Shown: positions 44,241 through 53,759, counted from the first letter of the stretch. The stretch is 64,000 bases of DNA from Luteibacter aegosomatis (GCF_023078455.1 NZ_CP095740.1:186001-250000); one strand, 5' to 3'. Program-made: numbers and translations. Notes: generated by a model from the sequence alone, not told the origin.

Positions 44241-45744
44241 GTCGCGAGGCGGCGTATATCGCTTCCGTCGCGAGATAAGCCTCGGCGATCCTTTCACCGG
44301 CTCGCCTGAGGTTCGCTTCGGTTACCCCGGCATAGCTGAGCACCAGCGTGACGTGATCGGGAGGCGCTCGATGGAATCGCTCGGCGGTACGGATGCGAAC
44401 GTCACGCGCGAACGTCTCCTCCACCAACCTTTCCGTGGCGTCGCGCGGCAGCCGGGAAAAGTGCACGAAGAGCGAACCTCCCGCCACCGAACCCGTCACC
44501 GTCATGGCGGTACCCAGGCGTGTTCGTAGCGTGTCGTGCAAGGCATTGTGCCGGGGCGCCAGGCGGTGCGCGATACGGCGCAGGTCGCGCAGATACTGTC
44601 CGCTGGCGATGCACGCGGCCAGTACGTGCTGCTGCATCGAGATGCTGCCGCGATCGGCCAGCCACTTCACCGCGAGAAACCGCTCGCGCAAGGAACGGGG
44701 CACCAGCATGTAGCCCAGCGGCAGGGCGGGAAACATGGAACGCGAGAAGCTGCTCACGTGGACCACGCGGCCATGGCCGTCCAGCGACCACAACGAGAGC
44801 GGGCTGCGCACGCCGAAGCGATGCTCGCAATCGAAGTCGTCCTCCACCACGCAGGCATCGTGGGCATAGGCCCACCGCAGGAGCGCCTTGCGTCGCTCCT
44901 CGGACATGACCACGCCGGTAGGGAATTGAAAAGAAGGGGAAACGTTGATCAGGCGGGCGCCGTCCAGTGCGGTCCCATGGCGGTCGATGTCCATGCCCTG
45001 CGCGCCCACCCCGCAGGGCACGACGCGGGCACCTGCTGCTTCGTAGGTATGGCGCACGCTCCAGTGGCAGGGCTCTTCCACGCCCACGGCATCGCCTTCG
45101 TCGAGCAGCACCCGTGCGATGAGGTCACGTGCCTGCTGGGCTCCGCTGACGATGAGGATATCGTCCGGATCGACCTCGATCGACCGTTCGATGGCAAGGT
45201 AACCCGCCACGGCCCGGCGTAATGCGACGGCACCTTGCAACTCCGGAAAGTCCGGGGTATCGCGGCGGCGAAGTAGGGCCGTCAGGTGCTGCTTCCACGC
45301 CTTCAGGCTGCGCGGATCGGATTTGATACGAGGTTGCGCGAGATCGATCACGTCGCCTGGCACGGTCGTCTGCGCATCGGGTGAGGCGGGCAGCACGGCC
45401 CTGCGGGCAAGCCGGGAGAGCCGCGGCGCGCCGGGCGCTTCGCGCGGTTCTTCCACGAAGGTTCGAAGGACGGACTCATGGGCGACTCGCGTATTCACGT
45501 ACGCGCCGCTGCCCGAGCGCGATTCCAGGTAGCCCTCGCTCTTCAACTGGTCGTAAGCCATCAGCACGACCGTGCGGGATACCCCGAGGGCAACGGCCAT
45601 CGAGCGGCTTCCGGGCAGGCGGGCGCCATTCTGGAAGCGACCTGAATCGATGTCCTTCCGGATCGATCCGGCGATCTGGACGTACATCGGCTCGTCGTTT
45701 CGCCGCTCGAAGTGGTCACATCGAAAAAGCCCGCGACCGGTCAT
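44224..45744 (-). CDS. MocR-type GntR regulator with a degenerate PLP site
   Basis: A 506-residue protein: an N-terminal GntR winged helix (~17-85; GARLPGSRSMAVALGVSRTVVLMAYDQL) is joined to a type I aminotransferase-like domain (~130-500). The expected PLP lysine motif (S-F-S-K) reads VSSFSRSMFPALPLGYM here, with Arg335 in the Lys position. The pyridine-N Asp is present in VEDDFDCEHRF, while the ring-stacking His of SPSHQ is Phe (SPSFQFPTG). So it may bind PLP without a Schiff base, or another ligand. It is divergent from the hydrolase at 45838, its likely target, with a CATGCC-AC-GGCATG palindrome (45774-45787) between them. Confidence 0.85.
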   Translation of the reverse strand: MTGRGLFRCDHFERRNDEPMYVQIAGSIRKDIDSGRFQNGARLPGSRSMAVALGVSRTVVLMAYDQLKSEGYLESRSGSGAYVNTRVAHESVLRTFVEEPREAPGAPRLSRLARRAVLPASPDAQTTVPGDVIDLAQPRIKSDPRSLKAWKQHLTALLRRRDTPDFPELQGAVALRRAVAGYLAIERSIEVDPDDILIVSGAQQARDLIARVLLDEGDAVGVEEPCHWSVRHTYEAAGARVVPCGVGAQGMDIDRHGTALDGARLINVSPSFQFPTGVVMSEERRKALLRWAYAHDACVVEDDFDCEHRFGVRSPLSLWSLDGHGRVVHVSSFSRSMFPALPLGYMLVPRSLRERFLAVKWLADRGSISMQQHVLAACIASGQYLRDLRRIAHRLAPRHNALHDTLRTRLGTAMTVTGSVAGGSLFVHFSRLPRDATERLVEETFARDVRIRTAERFHRAPPDHVTLVLSYAGVTEANLRRAGERIAEAYLATEAIYAASRPNEPA

Positions 45745-45773
45745 TTACCGCTCCCCTTTGCCCTGAAGATCAT

Positions 45774-45787
45774 CATGCCACGGCATG
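45774..45787. promoter_or_regulatory. Candidate MocR operator
   Basis: CATGCCACGGCATG has 6-bp arms around a 2-base centre and lies between the divergent mocR gene and hydrolase gene. Position is the main support; the specific binding is not shown. Confidence 0.35.
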
Positions 45788-45837
45788 GCCGGATCCTCGC
45801 GTCCGGTAGGCCCTCACCGATCGGGGGACGTATCCAG

Positions 45838-47481
45838 ATGAAGTTGCTCACGTTGTCCGCACGACTGCTAGCGGTGTCGATCGGCTGCATGGCCTGCCCG
45901 GGGCTGGTCGGCGCCCACGAGGTCGACGATCACAGCGGCGATCCGACCTATGCCCGGTACTATCGCCAGTCGGTGACCTGGGGCGGGTGTCCCCCGTCGC
46001 TGTTCACCGATGGCAGTACCATCGAGTGCGCCCTGATCACCGTGCCCGTCGACTGGGCCGACCCCAGCCACGGCGATATCACCATCGGCATCTCCAAGCC
46101 GCTTCATCCGCCGCACTACACCCGCCTGCTGCTGGTGAACGCCGGTGGACCGGATAATTCCAGCGCCTCCCAGGCGGAGATGCTGGAGCAGTTCCAGCCG
46201 CAGGTGCAGGTCGACCATCTGGTGGTGGGCGTCGACTTGCGCGGCATCACCGACGGCACCGGTACCCAGGTAAGTTGCGATTACGCGACGCGCACCGGTG
46301 CGGAGAATTTCATGGATGGGGACAGCCGCAATCCCACGGCCGCCAGCGTGCGGGCGCAACAGGACTGGTGGAACCGGTCGATCGAAGCCTGCCTGCAACG
46401 GAACGCGACCTTCCTCAAGGGCATCCACACGCCCAACCACGTTCGCGACCTGAACCTCGTGAGGGCGGTTCTCGGCTTCGGGCGCGCGGACCTGCTCGGC
46501 GTCTCCAGCGGCAGCAGCCTCATGGCATACGCGACGCGTATGTTCCCCGACCGATTCGATCGCGTGGTGCTCGACAGCAACATGAACTGGGTGCACCTCG
46601 ACTGGCAACGGCAGGCGTTGAAGCGGATGGCGATGGACCAACTCAATGTGCAGCAGGCGTTCATTCCGTTCATCGCCCGCCATGACGATCAGTTCCACAT
46701 GGGTACGACGCCGCGTCAGGTGATGACGACGTTCCAGCGTATCTACCGGGCCACGTCGCAGCACCGCATGGGCAGCGTCACGCCGGACCAGGCGCTGGGC
46801 TCGCTCGACGGCACCGGCATGTGGGTATTCTGGGATCTGCTGGTATCGCCGTCGTTGAGCGCGATGTCGCAAGCGCTGGACGGAGACCCGGCACATATCG
46901 CCGCCGCCGAGCAAATCGCGGCGATGACCTCCGCCGACCTCCGCACGTTACCTGGCTTCAATCCCATGCAGTTCGCTCTCCAGTGCAACGACTCCGGTTC
47001 GACCGATCGCCGCAGCGTCGCGCAGAAGATCGCGGACGTGCGCACGAACTGGGCCATCGGCGCGTCCACCCTGGTGGACAATTGCCAGAACTGGCCGTGG
47101 CGCCCCGTACTCGACCGTTCGCTCGAGTCGCGTACCACGGTGCACGCGTTGATGGTGCAGAACGAGTTCGATCCGTCCACGCCGTATTCGGAAGCGTTGA
47201 AGGATCGACTGGCCAGCGGTTTCTCGGCACGCATGGTGCTGGTCAACAACGCCACGACCCACGGCGTGATGTTCGACGACAATCCCTGTACGACCGATGT
47301 CGAGTTCGGCTACCTGAATGCGGGAGTGATGCCGGCGTGGGACGTAGTCTGCCAGGCCAAGCCAATGCACTCCTTTGCCATGCAGGACTCCACGACCTAC
47401 GAATACGGCTTTCCCGCCGTGGGTGGATGGCTGCCGCTACCGCCGATCATTCCGCAGCAGGGATGGCTACTGAATCCCTGA
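45838..47481 (+). CDS. Secreted TAP-like alpha/beta hydrolase (S33)
   Basis: About 547 residues from the ATG; the open frame upstream overlaps the MocR gene region and is not used. Signal peptide ~1-26. The alpha/beta-hydrolase core shows NAGGPDNSSAS (oxyanion loop), Ser223 in GVSSGSS, Asp445 in NEFDPSTPY and His475 in ATTHGVMFD, and a C-terminal TAP-like domain. Such enzymes release N-terminal amino acids or tripeptides, or hydrolyse esters. Several cysteines (for example WGGCPPSLF, DNCQNW, NPCTT) may form disulfides. It is divergent from and probably controlled by the MocR protein. Confidence 0.8.
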   Translation: MKLLTLSARLLAVSIGCMACPGLVGAHEVDDHSGDPTYARYYRQSVTWGGCPPSLFTDGSTIECALITVPVDWADPSHGDITIGISKPLHPPHYTRLLLVNAGGPDNSSASQAEMLEQFQPQVQVDHLVVGVDLRGITDGTGTQVSCDYATRTGAENFMDGDSRNPTAASVRAQQDWWNRSIEACLQRNATFLKGIHTPNHVRDLNLVRAVLGFGRADLLGVSSGSSLMAYATRMFPDRFDRVVLDSNMNWVHLDWQRQALKRMAMDQLNVQQAFIPFIARHDDQFHMGTTPRQVMTTFQRIYRATSQHRMGSVTPDQALGSLDGTGMWVFWDLLVSPSLSAMSQALDGDPAHIAAAEQIAAMTSADLRTLPGFNPMQFALQCNDSGSTDRRSVAQKIADVRTNWAIGASTLVDNCQNWPWRPVLDRSLESRTTVHALMVQNEFDPSTPYSEALKDRLASGFSARMVLVNNATTHGVMFDDNPCTTDVEFGYLNAGVMPAWDVVCQAKPMHSFAMQDSTTYEYGFPAVGGWLPLPPIIPQQGWLLNP

Positions 47482-47613
47482 GGCCTCGATCCGCAGCTGC
47501 CGACGCACCTCTGTACGACAAGCCATGGTCGACGCCCTCGAAAGCATCGAAATCGAAGGACGGGCGTTCCAGTCCACACGATGGGTTACCGCGACTTTAG
47601 GGCCCATATCGCC

Positions 47614-47955
47614 CTACATCTGCGGGTCGAACATGAACATCCGTAGCTCCTGTGCGCATCGGCAAGCCTTTGCGATGCGCGCAGCCCAGGCTACGGCGTC
47701 TTCGCGCGAAGCCAGCTCGAGCACCGCAAAGCCTCCATCCAGCGGGGGCGCCCAAGGATAGCCTCCGCCGGCTACCGCGCCGTCCCCGGCGACGAGAACG
47801 GGCGGCACGCTTTCATCGATGCCGCCGGCGAATACGTAGACGCCGGCGGCTTTCGCCTCTTCGATCACGGCGTGTGCATCCCGTCCCACGGCTCCCAGCT
47901 CGCCGTCGGGCACGACCATCGCGGCACTGGGGAAGGAGATCAGGTACTTGGCCAT
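47614..47955 (-). CDS. YCII-related domain protein
   Basis: A 113-residue single-domain protein of the YCII/DGPF type (MAKYLISFPSAAM, FAGGIDE, ELASREDAVAWAARIAKAC, ending ELRMFMFD). The family has a ferredoxin-like fold and often partners ECF sigma factors, though no sigma gene is here. Catalysis is unproven in the family. The start at 47955 follows the Gfo/Idh/MocA stop by 32 bases, and both are on the same strand. Confidence 0.8.
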   Translation of the reverse strand: MAKYLISFPSAAMVVPDGELGAVGRDAHAVIEEAKAAGVYVFAGGIDESVPPVLVAGDGAVAGGGYPWAPPLDGGFAVLELASREDAVAWAARIAKACRCAQELRMFMFDPQM

Positions 47956-47987
47956 GTCGTTTTCTCTGCCATGTGGAACGTCGGCGG

Positions 47988-49568
47988 CTACAGCGTCCAG
48001 CCCTGGCGATACTCGCGACTGAGGAACTGGTTGGCTTCCGGCCGGTTGGTGATGCGCATGTTCTGCGCGTCGTACTCGATGCGCCCGCCCGCGCGCAGCG
48101 AGACGACCCCCAGGAGCATGACTTCGGTCAGCTGCGCGGCATACGAGAACGGCGACGACGCCTGCGTCTTGCCCTTGCAGGCGTCCACCCAGTTCATCTC
48201 GTGCGAGGTCTTGATGCGTGCGTACTTCCGTGGGGGCGTACCCACCGAGTCGTGCAGCGACTGCGGCAGGAGGCGCGGGTTGTCGCCGTAGGTCTCGTGC
48301 ACCAGCTTGCCCTTGTCGCCGACGTAGAGCACGCCACCGTCCCTCATCTGACCGGCACCGAGCGCTTCCAGGCCCGGCGGCAGCAAGGCACCGTCGTACC
48401 AGGTAAGCCGCACCGGCGGCCTGTCGCCGCGGGCCGGGAAGTCGTAATACGTCATCGTCGCCATGGGATACGACGCGTTGTCGAACGGCGTCGAGACGGT
48501 TTCCACGGCGGTCGGGAAACCCAGGTCCAGCGACCAGAACGGGGAGTCGATCAGGTGCGCGCCCATGTCGCCGATGGCACCCACGCCCCAGTCCACCCAG
48601 CCGCGCCAGTTGAACGGGTGATACACGGGGTGGTAATCGACGACGGGGCCGGGGCCGAGGAAGAGGTCCCATGCGAGTCCCTGCGGCAGCGGGTAGTTGC
48701 CGGCCATCGCGTTGGCGAGCCGGTCGGTCACCGCGTCCATGTCCCACTTCGAGGCGTCCGGCTGCGGCCTGGGTAGCGGGCGTGGAATGCCTTGCGGCCA
48801 GTAGGCCAGCGGACGGTTCGTCCAGGCGTGCACCTCGCGCACGGTGCCGATCGCATCGGCGGCGATGTATTCGTTGATCAGGCGGGCGTCGTCGGACGAA
48901 TGCCCCTGGTTGCCCATCTGCGTGACGAGCTTCGGGTTGTCCTTCGCCTTGCGGGCCAGCTCGCGGGCTTCGTGGATCGACCACGTCAGCGGTTTCTGCA
49001 CGTACACGTGCTTGCCCAGGCTCATCGCCGTGCTGGCGAGCGTCGCATGCAGGTGGTCCGGCGTGGCGATCACCACCGCGTCGATGTCCTTCTGCTGGTC
49101 GAACATCCGGCGGAAATCGGTGTAGCGCTTGATGGAGCCGTACTTCTGCGAGAGCAGCTTCGTGTGCTCGATCTCGTCTTGTAGCTTCAGGCGTTTCGCC
49201 GGCGTTTCGGCCTTGGCGAGGCGGGCCTGCATGTCGCCCACCTCGCCGAACATGTCGCGGAACGACTTGTCCGTGTAGTTCCAGTCCACGTCGCACAAGG
49301 CGACGATGTTCTCACCGGCGAGTGCGCGGATGTTGTTCTTGCCCATGCCGCCGACGCCGATGCCGGCGATGTTCAGGCGGTCGCTGGGCGCGGTGTGAAG
49401 AGGGCCACCCAGCACATGACGGGGAACGATCATCAATCCGGTGGCGGCGAGTGCCGTGCCGGTAAGAAAGCTTCGGCGTGACACGTTCACGTCGGCGTGT
49501 GCGTTTGCGGTGGTGTCCCCTGGGCGTTGGCCTTGCTGCTCGTTCTCGACGTTCGATTCATCCGTCAT
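47988..49568 (-). CDS. Tat-exported Gfo/Idh/MocA-family oxidoreductase
   Basis: About 526 residues from the ATG at 49568, with GGAG upstream. The N-terminus contains a twin-arginine signal (SRRSFLTGTALAATGLMIV), so it is periplasmic. The Rossmann part has LNIAGIGVGGMGKNNIRAL and AVVIATPDHLHATLA, with HVYVQKPLTWSIHEA as the family's EKP-like signature. GAIGDMGAHLIDSPFWSL carries the conserved acid/base His. Exported members with bound NADP-type cofactors often work on glycoside 3-oxidation or glycan cleavage. It is unlinked to the 27490 operon. Confidence 0.85.
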   Translation of the reverse strand: MTDESNVENEQQGQRPGDTTANAHADVNVSRRSFLTGTALAATGLMIVPRHVLGGPLHTAPSDRLNIAGIGVGGMGKNNIRALAGENIVALCDVDWNYTDKSFRDMFGEVGDMQARLAKAETPAKRLKLQDEIEHTKLLSQKYGSIKRYTDFRRMFDQQKDIDAVVIATPDHLHATLASTAMSLGKHVYVQKPLTWSIHEARELARKAKDNPKLVTQMGNQGHSSDDARLINEYIAADAIGTVREVHAWTNRPLAYWPQGIPRPLPRPQPDASKWDMDAVTDRLANAMAGNYPLPQGLAWDLFLGPGPVVDYHPVYHPFNWRGWVDWGVGAIGDMGAHLIDSPFWSLDLGFPTAVETVSTPFDNASYPMATMTYYDFPARGDRPPVRLTWYDGALLPPGLEALGAGQMRDGGVLYVGDKGKLVHETYGDNPRLLPQSLHDSVGTPPRKYARIKTSHEMNWVDACKGKTQASSPFSYAAQLTEVMLLGVVSLRAGGRIEYDAQNMRITNRPEANQFLSREYRQGWTL

Positions 49569-49751
49569 GGGCGCTGCAATCTCCGTTGGGAAATCGGTGG
49601 GATGGAAAGCGGTCCGGAAGGCATCCGGATCCGTCAAGGAAGATCGATTTCTTAACGCAGATTGCGTTCAGATGCCAGTAATCATCGAGGGAACCGCCGA
49701 CTAGCACCGAAAAATGCGCGACGTTGCGCCGCGATCCCGGGGACATACGCC

Positions 49752-50084
49752 TCACCGCATCACCCAGGCGATGGCTGCGCCGGCGGGTAGCACCAGGAAA
49801 AACAGAACCACGCCCAGGCATCCGTCCGCTCGCTCTCCAGGCATGCTCCTATCGGGAAGGCGGCGCGGTTGGGTCGCGAGCCATGCGCGATGACACGCGC
49901 CGCAGAAGAAACGTGTCTTGCCGGCGCGCCACGCGTCGATCGTGCGTCGGTTGTGCGGAGACACTTTGCGGCAGCGCCCGCACGTGAACATGGTAGTCGG
50001 CGGTCGTCGCGACGTTTTAAGGAACCGGGCGACAAGGAAGGCGACGATGACGACGATCGCCAACAAGGATGTGGTTCGGTCCAT
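49752..50084 (-). CDS. Small membrane protein with internal zinc ribbon
   Basis: About 110 residues from the ATG at 50084. A first membrane helix (~5-22) is followed by a zinc-ribbon-like region (CGRCRKVSPHNRRTIDAWRAGKTRFFCGACH), then a second hydrophobic segment at the C-terminus (~90-108). The ribbon spacing (CxxC-x27-CxxC) is wider than in the 16419-21219 cluster. I cannot name a family. Confidence 0.6.
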   Translation of the reverse strand: MDRTTSLLAIVVIVAFLVARFLKTSRRPPTTMFTCGRCRKVSPHNRRTIDAWRAGKTRFFCGACHRAWLATQPRRLPDRSMPGERADGCLGVVLFFLVLPAGAAIAWVMR

Positions 50085-50182
50085 GGCGTCCGGGATCCCC
50101 TCTTCGCTCAAACCACCGATGTCGGAACGTCCTGCCGAACGATCATAGCGGCCCCCCTGGCGACATGCTGCTGCGGCACGTC

Positions 50183-50210
50183 TTGACACCGGTGTCAGTC
50201 CCGTTACACC
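50183..50210 (+). promoter_or_regulatory. Promoter and LacI-type operator of the amino-sugar locus
   Basis: TGACACCGGTGTCA (50184-50197) is a perfect 14-bp palindrome with a central CG. A TTGACA (50183-50188) overlaps it, with TACACC 16 bases downstream as a poor -10. A LacI regulator encoded at 61033 in the same locus is the natural binder. Confidence 0.65.
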
Positions 50211-50257
50211 CTGATGTCGAATCCGGTGCGGGGGCACCTGGATGGCGGGATTCGCCC

Positions 50258-51292
50258 ATGGGGTTCGACGGGGTGGGGAAATCGGGGATGCAATTTCTTG
50301 CGGGCGATATCGGCGGCACGAACGGCCACGTCGCGCTCATGCGCGCCGCCGACGACGGGTCGGGCGTCCTCGAGACGCTCGCCTATCGCGTGTTCTCCTG
50401 TGCCGCCTTCCCCTCGCTCGCCGACCTCATCCAGGCATTCGTCGATGCCGAGGTGCGCACGCCGGTGTCCCACTGCGTGCTGGCCTGCGCCGGCCAGGTG
50501 GTGGGCGACGAGGTGGTCAACGACAACCTCGCCTGGACCGTCCGGCCCGACGCGTTGCGCGCCAGGCTCGGCCTGGCCGAGGTCGCGCTGCTGAACGATT
50601 TCGAGGCCATGGGCTACGCCATCGACGGTCCGTTGGCCGCGAGCGGCCGGCACCTGTGCGGTCCGCGCGGGCGTGGCCCGGGGGCGTCACTGGTAGTCGG
50701 CCCGGGTACGGGACTGGGCGCGGCCGTGTCCGTGCCCGGCGTGCCCCATGCGACGGTCCTCACGACGGAAGCCGGCCAGATGGACTTCGCGCCCCATTCG
50801 CTGCGCGAGCGCGAAGTGCTGGCATGGCTTGCGCCCGATGGCGGTTACGTACCGGTCGAAACCATCGTATCGGGGCCGGGTCTGCTGACCGTCTACACGG
50901 CGCTGTGCGCACTCGACGGCGAAGTGCCTACGCTGGCGACACCGAAAGCCGTCACGGCGGCGGCCGCCGCCCAAGCCGACCGGCACGCGGTGGAGGCGGT
51001 GGAACTGTTCTGCGCCGCGTTGGGCGGTTTCATCGGCAACCTTGCGATGACGTACATCCCGACGGGCGGGGTTTTCCTGGCCGGCGGCTTCCTTTCCTCG
51101 ATGTTCGACCTGCTCAAGCGCAGCGCGTTCGAAGAGCGCTTCCTGCACGGGCGTAGCGTGCGGGCCTTGCTGGCACAGGTGCCGGTGTGGGTCACCGAGC
51201 ACGGTTCTCACGGCGTGCAGGGTGCGGCTCGCTGGTACGTGCGCCATCGTGAGTCGTATGGTGCCCTGGCGACGGAAGGCGCCGCCGCATGA
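50258..51292 (+). CDS. glk: Glucokinase-family sugar kinase
   Basis: About 344 residues from the ATG at 50258; a second ATG ten codons on, behind GGGG, is an equally good start. It has the phosphate loop FLAGDIGGTNGHVAL, ALLNDFEAMGYAI, GPGTGLGAA and AGGFLSSMFDLL of the bacterial hexokinase/Glk family. The usual E-G-G-H motif that contacts substrate reads TEAGQMDFAP. It should phosphorylate glucose or an amino sugar released by the enzymes downstream. Its stop overlaps the GH20 start (ATGA). It is the first gene of the locus. Confidence 0.85.
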   Translation: MGFDGVGKSGMQFLAGDIGGTNGHVALMRAADDGSGVLETLAYRVFSCAAFPSLADLIQAFVDAEVRTPVSHCVLACAGQVVGDEVVNDNLAWTVRPDALRARLGLAEVALLNDFEAMGYAIDGPLAASGRHLCGPRGRGPGASLVVGPGTGLGAAVSVPGVPHATVLTTEAGQMDFAPHSLREREVLAWLAPDGGYVPVETIVSGPGLLTVYTALCALDGEVPTLATPKAVTAAAAAQADRHAVEAVELFCAALGGFIGNLAMTYIPTGGVFLAGGFLSSMFDLLKRSAFEERFLHGRSVRALLAQVPVWVTEHGSHGVQGAARWYVRHRESYGALATEGAAA

Positions 51293-53631
51293 GGACGGGC
51301 GCGCCGAGGACACGCCACCGCCGCCGCTTCGCCGCGGCATGCGTGGCCGTCCTCGTCGGTGCGACATCCATGCACGTATCCGCCGCGCCGACCTGGTCGC
51401 TGGTGCCGCTGCCCGCCGTCGTGACGCCGGCCGGTAGCGGCACGGTCGACATCGGCGATGGTGCGGGTATCGACGTGCGCGGGAACGACGCCGCCATGGT
51501 GGCCGTCGTCGAAAACTTCATGCGGCGCGTCGCGAGCGTGCGCGGGTTGACGCTGCGCAAGTCGACGCGGGATGGGGCGCCGGTGGCAATCACCTTCGAC
51601 GTTCGGCCGAGCGCCGCCGTCACAGGCGACGAAGGCTATGCGATCGACATCGGTAAGCACGGCATCGTCGTTACGGCGCGTACCGCCCGCGGAGCGTTCT
51701 ACGGAAGCGTCACGGTATGGCAACTGCTGACCCAGCCGGGCTGGACGCGTGGCGCCGTCGCACACGTGCCCTACGGCAGGATCGAAGACCATCCCCGCTT
51801 CGCGTGGCGCGCCCTGTTGCTCGACTCCAGCCGGCACTATCAAGGCGTCGACGAGATCGAGCGGCTGATCGACGGGATGTCGCTCGACAAGCTCAACGTG
51901 CTCGTGTGGCACCTCACCGACGACCAGGGCTGGCGCCTGCCGGTGCCGAAGTATCCCGAACTGTCCACGGTCGGCGGCTGCCGCGAGGCCGTGGGGAATG
52001 ACGCCGAGGTGTCGGGTGCGCGGTCGACGCCCTATTGCAAGGTCTACACGGCCGACGAGATACGCGGCATCGTGCGTTACGCGGCCGAGCGTTACGTCGA
52101 GATCGTGCCGGAGATCGATCTTCCCGGACATTCGCAGGCCGCCATCGCCGCCTATCCCTGGCTGGGCGTGACGGGCAAGCGTCCGCCGGTGTGGACGGAT
52201 TGGGGCGTGAGTCCCTGGTTGCTTGCCCCGAACGCGAAAACCCTGCGCTTCGTCGACGACGTGATGGACGAGGTGATGCGCCTGTTTCCGTCGCGCTACG
52301 TTTCCATCGGCGGCGACGAGGCGGACAAGCAGCAATGGAACGCTTCGCCCGAGGCCAACGCGCAGATGAAGGCGCTGAAGCTCGCCAGCATGGACGAGCT
52401 GCAAGGCTGGTTCATGCAACAGGTCGCCACCTACCTCGTCGCACATGGGCGAACGCCCGTGGGCTGGGACGACGAAGTGGCCGCCGGCGTCGCCTTGCCT
52501 CGCGAGCAGGTGGTGATGTCCTGGCACGGCGATCACGACGAGCGCGTGGCCCTGGCCGCGCTGCGACAGGGTCACGACGTGGTGATGACGCCGCAGGAAT
52601 CGCTGTACTTCGACCACCTGCAATCCGGGCATCCGGACGAATGGGCCGGACCGCCGCCCGAGGTGACGCTGCGCCAGTCCTACGACACGCAACTGGTGCC
52701 CCCGGGTACGAGCGCGGAGGACGCCACGCATATCATCGGCGTGCAGGGCGGCCTCTGGGCCGAGCAGATGCTGACGTTCGCGCACATCCAGCACGCCACG
52801 TTCCCGCGCGTCGCCGCGCTGGCGGAGCTGGGCTGGTCGCCGGCCGCCTCCCATGACTGGAACGGCTTCCTGGTACGACTCCCCGCCGAGATGGCGCGTT
52901 ATCGCGCCTTGGGCATCGACGTCGCGGATAGCGCGTTCGCGCCGACGTTCGCGGTATCGCGTGCGTCGGGCGGAGGCTTTCGCGTCGTTCTCGCCAACCA
53001 GACCGATAGCGATGGCATGCGCTATACCACCGATGGCACCGAACCCGTCGCCACGTCCGCGACGTATGCGCGGCCGCTCACGTTGCCCGCGGGCACGACC
53101 GTACGGGTGGCGACCTTCGCGCCGGACGGTAAGGTACTCGCCGCGGCCAGGTCGATGCGGCTGGACGGCGGCACCTTGACCCGTCGTGATAGCGCCGCGC
53201 TGGATACCTGTTCGGGCGAGCCGCCCTCGCGCTTGCAAGGGGCTCGGCCCACGCATGGCCCTAGTCCGGTGTACGCGGTCGAGATCGGCAACGCGTGCTG
53301 GGTCTGGCCGAAGGCGGACGTGCAGGGCGCCACGCATGTCGACGTGACGGCTGAAAAACTGCCATGGCGCTACGGCGATGAAGCCCGGGGCGCTGTCGTG
53401 CGTGGTGCCCGCGGCGTGGACAGCGTCATCGAAGTCCATGCGAACGGTTGCGACGGCCCGCGGCTGGCCACGTTGCCGCTCGGCCATGCGACGGCATCGG
53501 GCACTCAGGTGCGCGTGGATGCGGACCTCGCCGCGCCCATGGCGGCGGACGTGCACGGTTTGTGTGTCTTTGCGACGGGCGATCCACGCGAGGGGCAGTG
53601 GGCGCTGGGAAAGATAGCGTTCTCGAAGTAA
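51289..53631 (+). CDS. Exported beta-N-acetylhexosaminidase (GH20)
   Basis: A 780-residue exported enzyme with an N-terminal signal (~1-33), a GH20b-type domain, a TIM barrel and a C-terminal tail. The active site is typical of GH20: HLTDDQGWRLPVPKYPEL and Asp343-Glu344 in SIGGDEADKQQW, with Glu the acid. VGGLWAEQM-like QGGLWAEQMLTF is the substrate-binding Trp loop. The C-terminal ~210 residues contain an Fn3/Big-like chitobiase C domain (MRYTTDGTEPV) followed by a beta-rich end. It releases terminal GlcNAc or GalNAc. Confidence 0.9.
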   Translation: MRTGAPRTRHRRRFAAACVAVLVGATSMHVSAAPTWSLVPLPAVVTPAGSGTVDIGDGAGIDVRGNDAAMVAVVENFMRRVASVRGLTLRKSTRDGAPVAITFDVRPSAAVTGDEGYAIDIGKHGIVVTARTARGAFYGSVTVWQLLTQPGWTRGAVAHVPYGRIEDHPRFAWRALLLDSSRHYQGVDEIERLIDGMSLDKLNVLVWHLTDDQGWRLPVPKYPELSTVGGCREAVGNDAEVSGARSTPYCKVYTADEIRGIVRYAAERYVEIVPEIDLPGHSQAAIAAYPWLGVTGKRPPVWTDWGVSPWLLAPNAKTLRFVDDVMDEVMRLFPSRYVSIGGDEADKQQWNASPEANAQMKALKLASMDELQGWFMQQVATYLVAHGRTPVGWDDEVAAGVALPREQVVMSWHGDHDERVALAALRQGHDVVMTPQESLYFDHLQSGHPDEWAGPPPEVTLRQSYDTQLVPPGTSAEDATHIIGVQGGLWAEQMLTFAHIQHATFPRVAALAELGWSPAASHDWNGFLVRLPAEMARYRALGIDVADSAFAPTFAVSRASGGGFRVVLANQTDSDGMRYTTDGTEPVATSATYARPLTLPAGTTVRVATFAPDGKVLAAARSMRLDGGTLTRRDSAALDTCSGEPPSRLQGARPTHGPSPVYAVEIGNACWVWPKADVQGATHVDVTAEKLPWRYGDEARGAVVRGARGVDSVIEVHANGCDGPRLATLPLGHATASGTQVRVDADLAAPMAADVHGLCVFATGDPREGQWALGKIAFSK

Positions 53632-53759
53632 GGCGGCGCGCGGGGGCGCGCCGTGGGTTGGGGAAAACATAAAAACATCGGCACCACGACGGCGTGCAAG
53701 TTCGGGCACGTCCGGTCATGACGCGTTTCCGACGGGTAACAGTCACGAGGTCACGGCAC

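Noticed and set aside
53635..53652. Hairpin between GH20 and the TonB receptor gene
   Set aside because: A 6-bp GC stem without a U-tract could pause transcription but is too weak to split the locus into two units.
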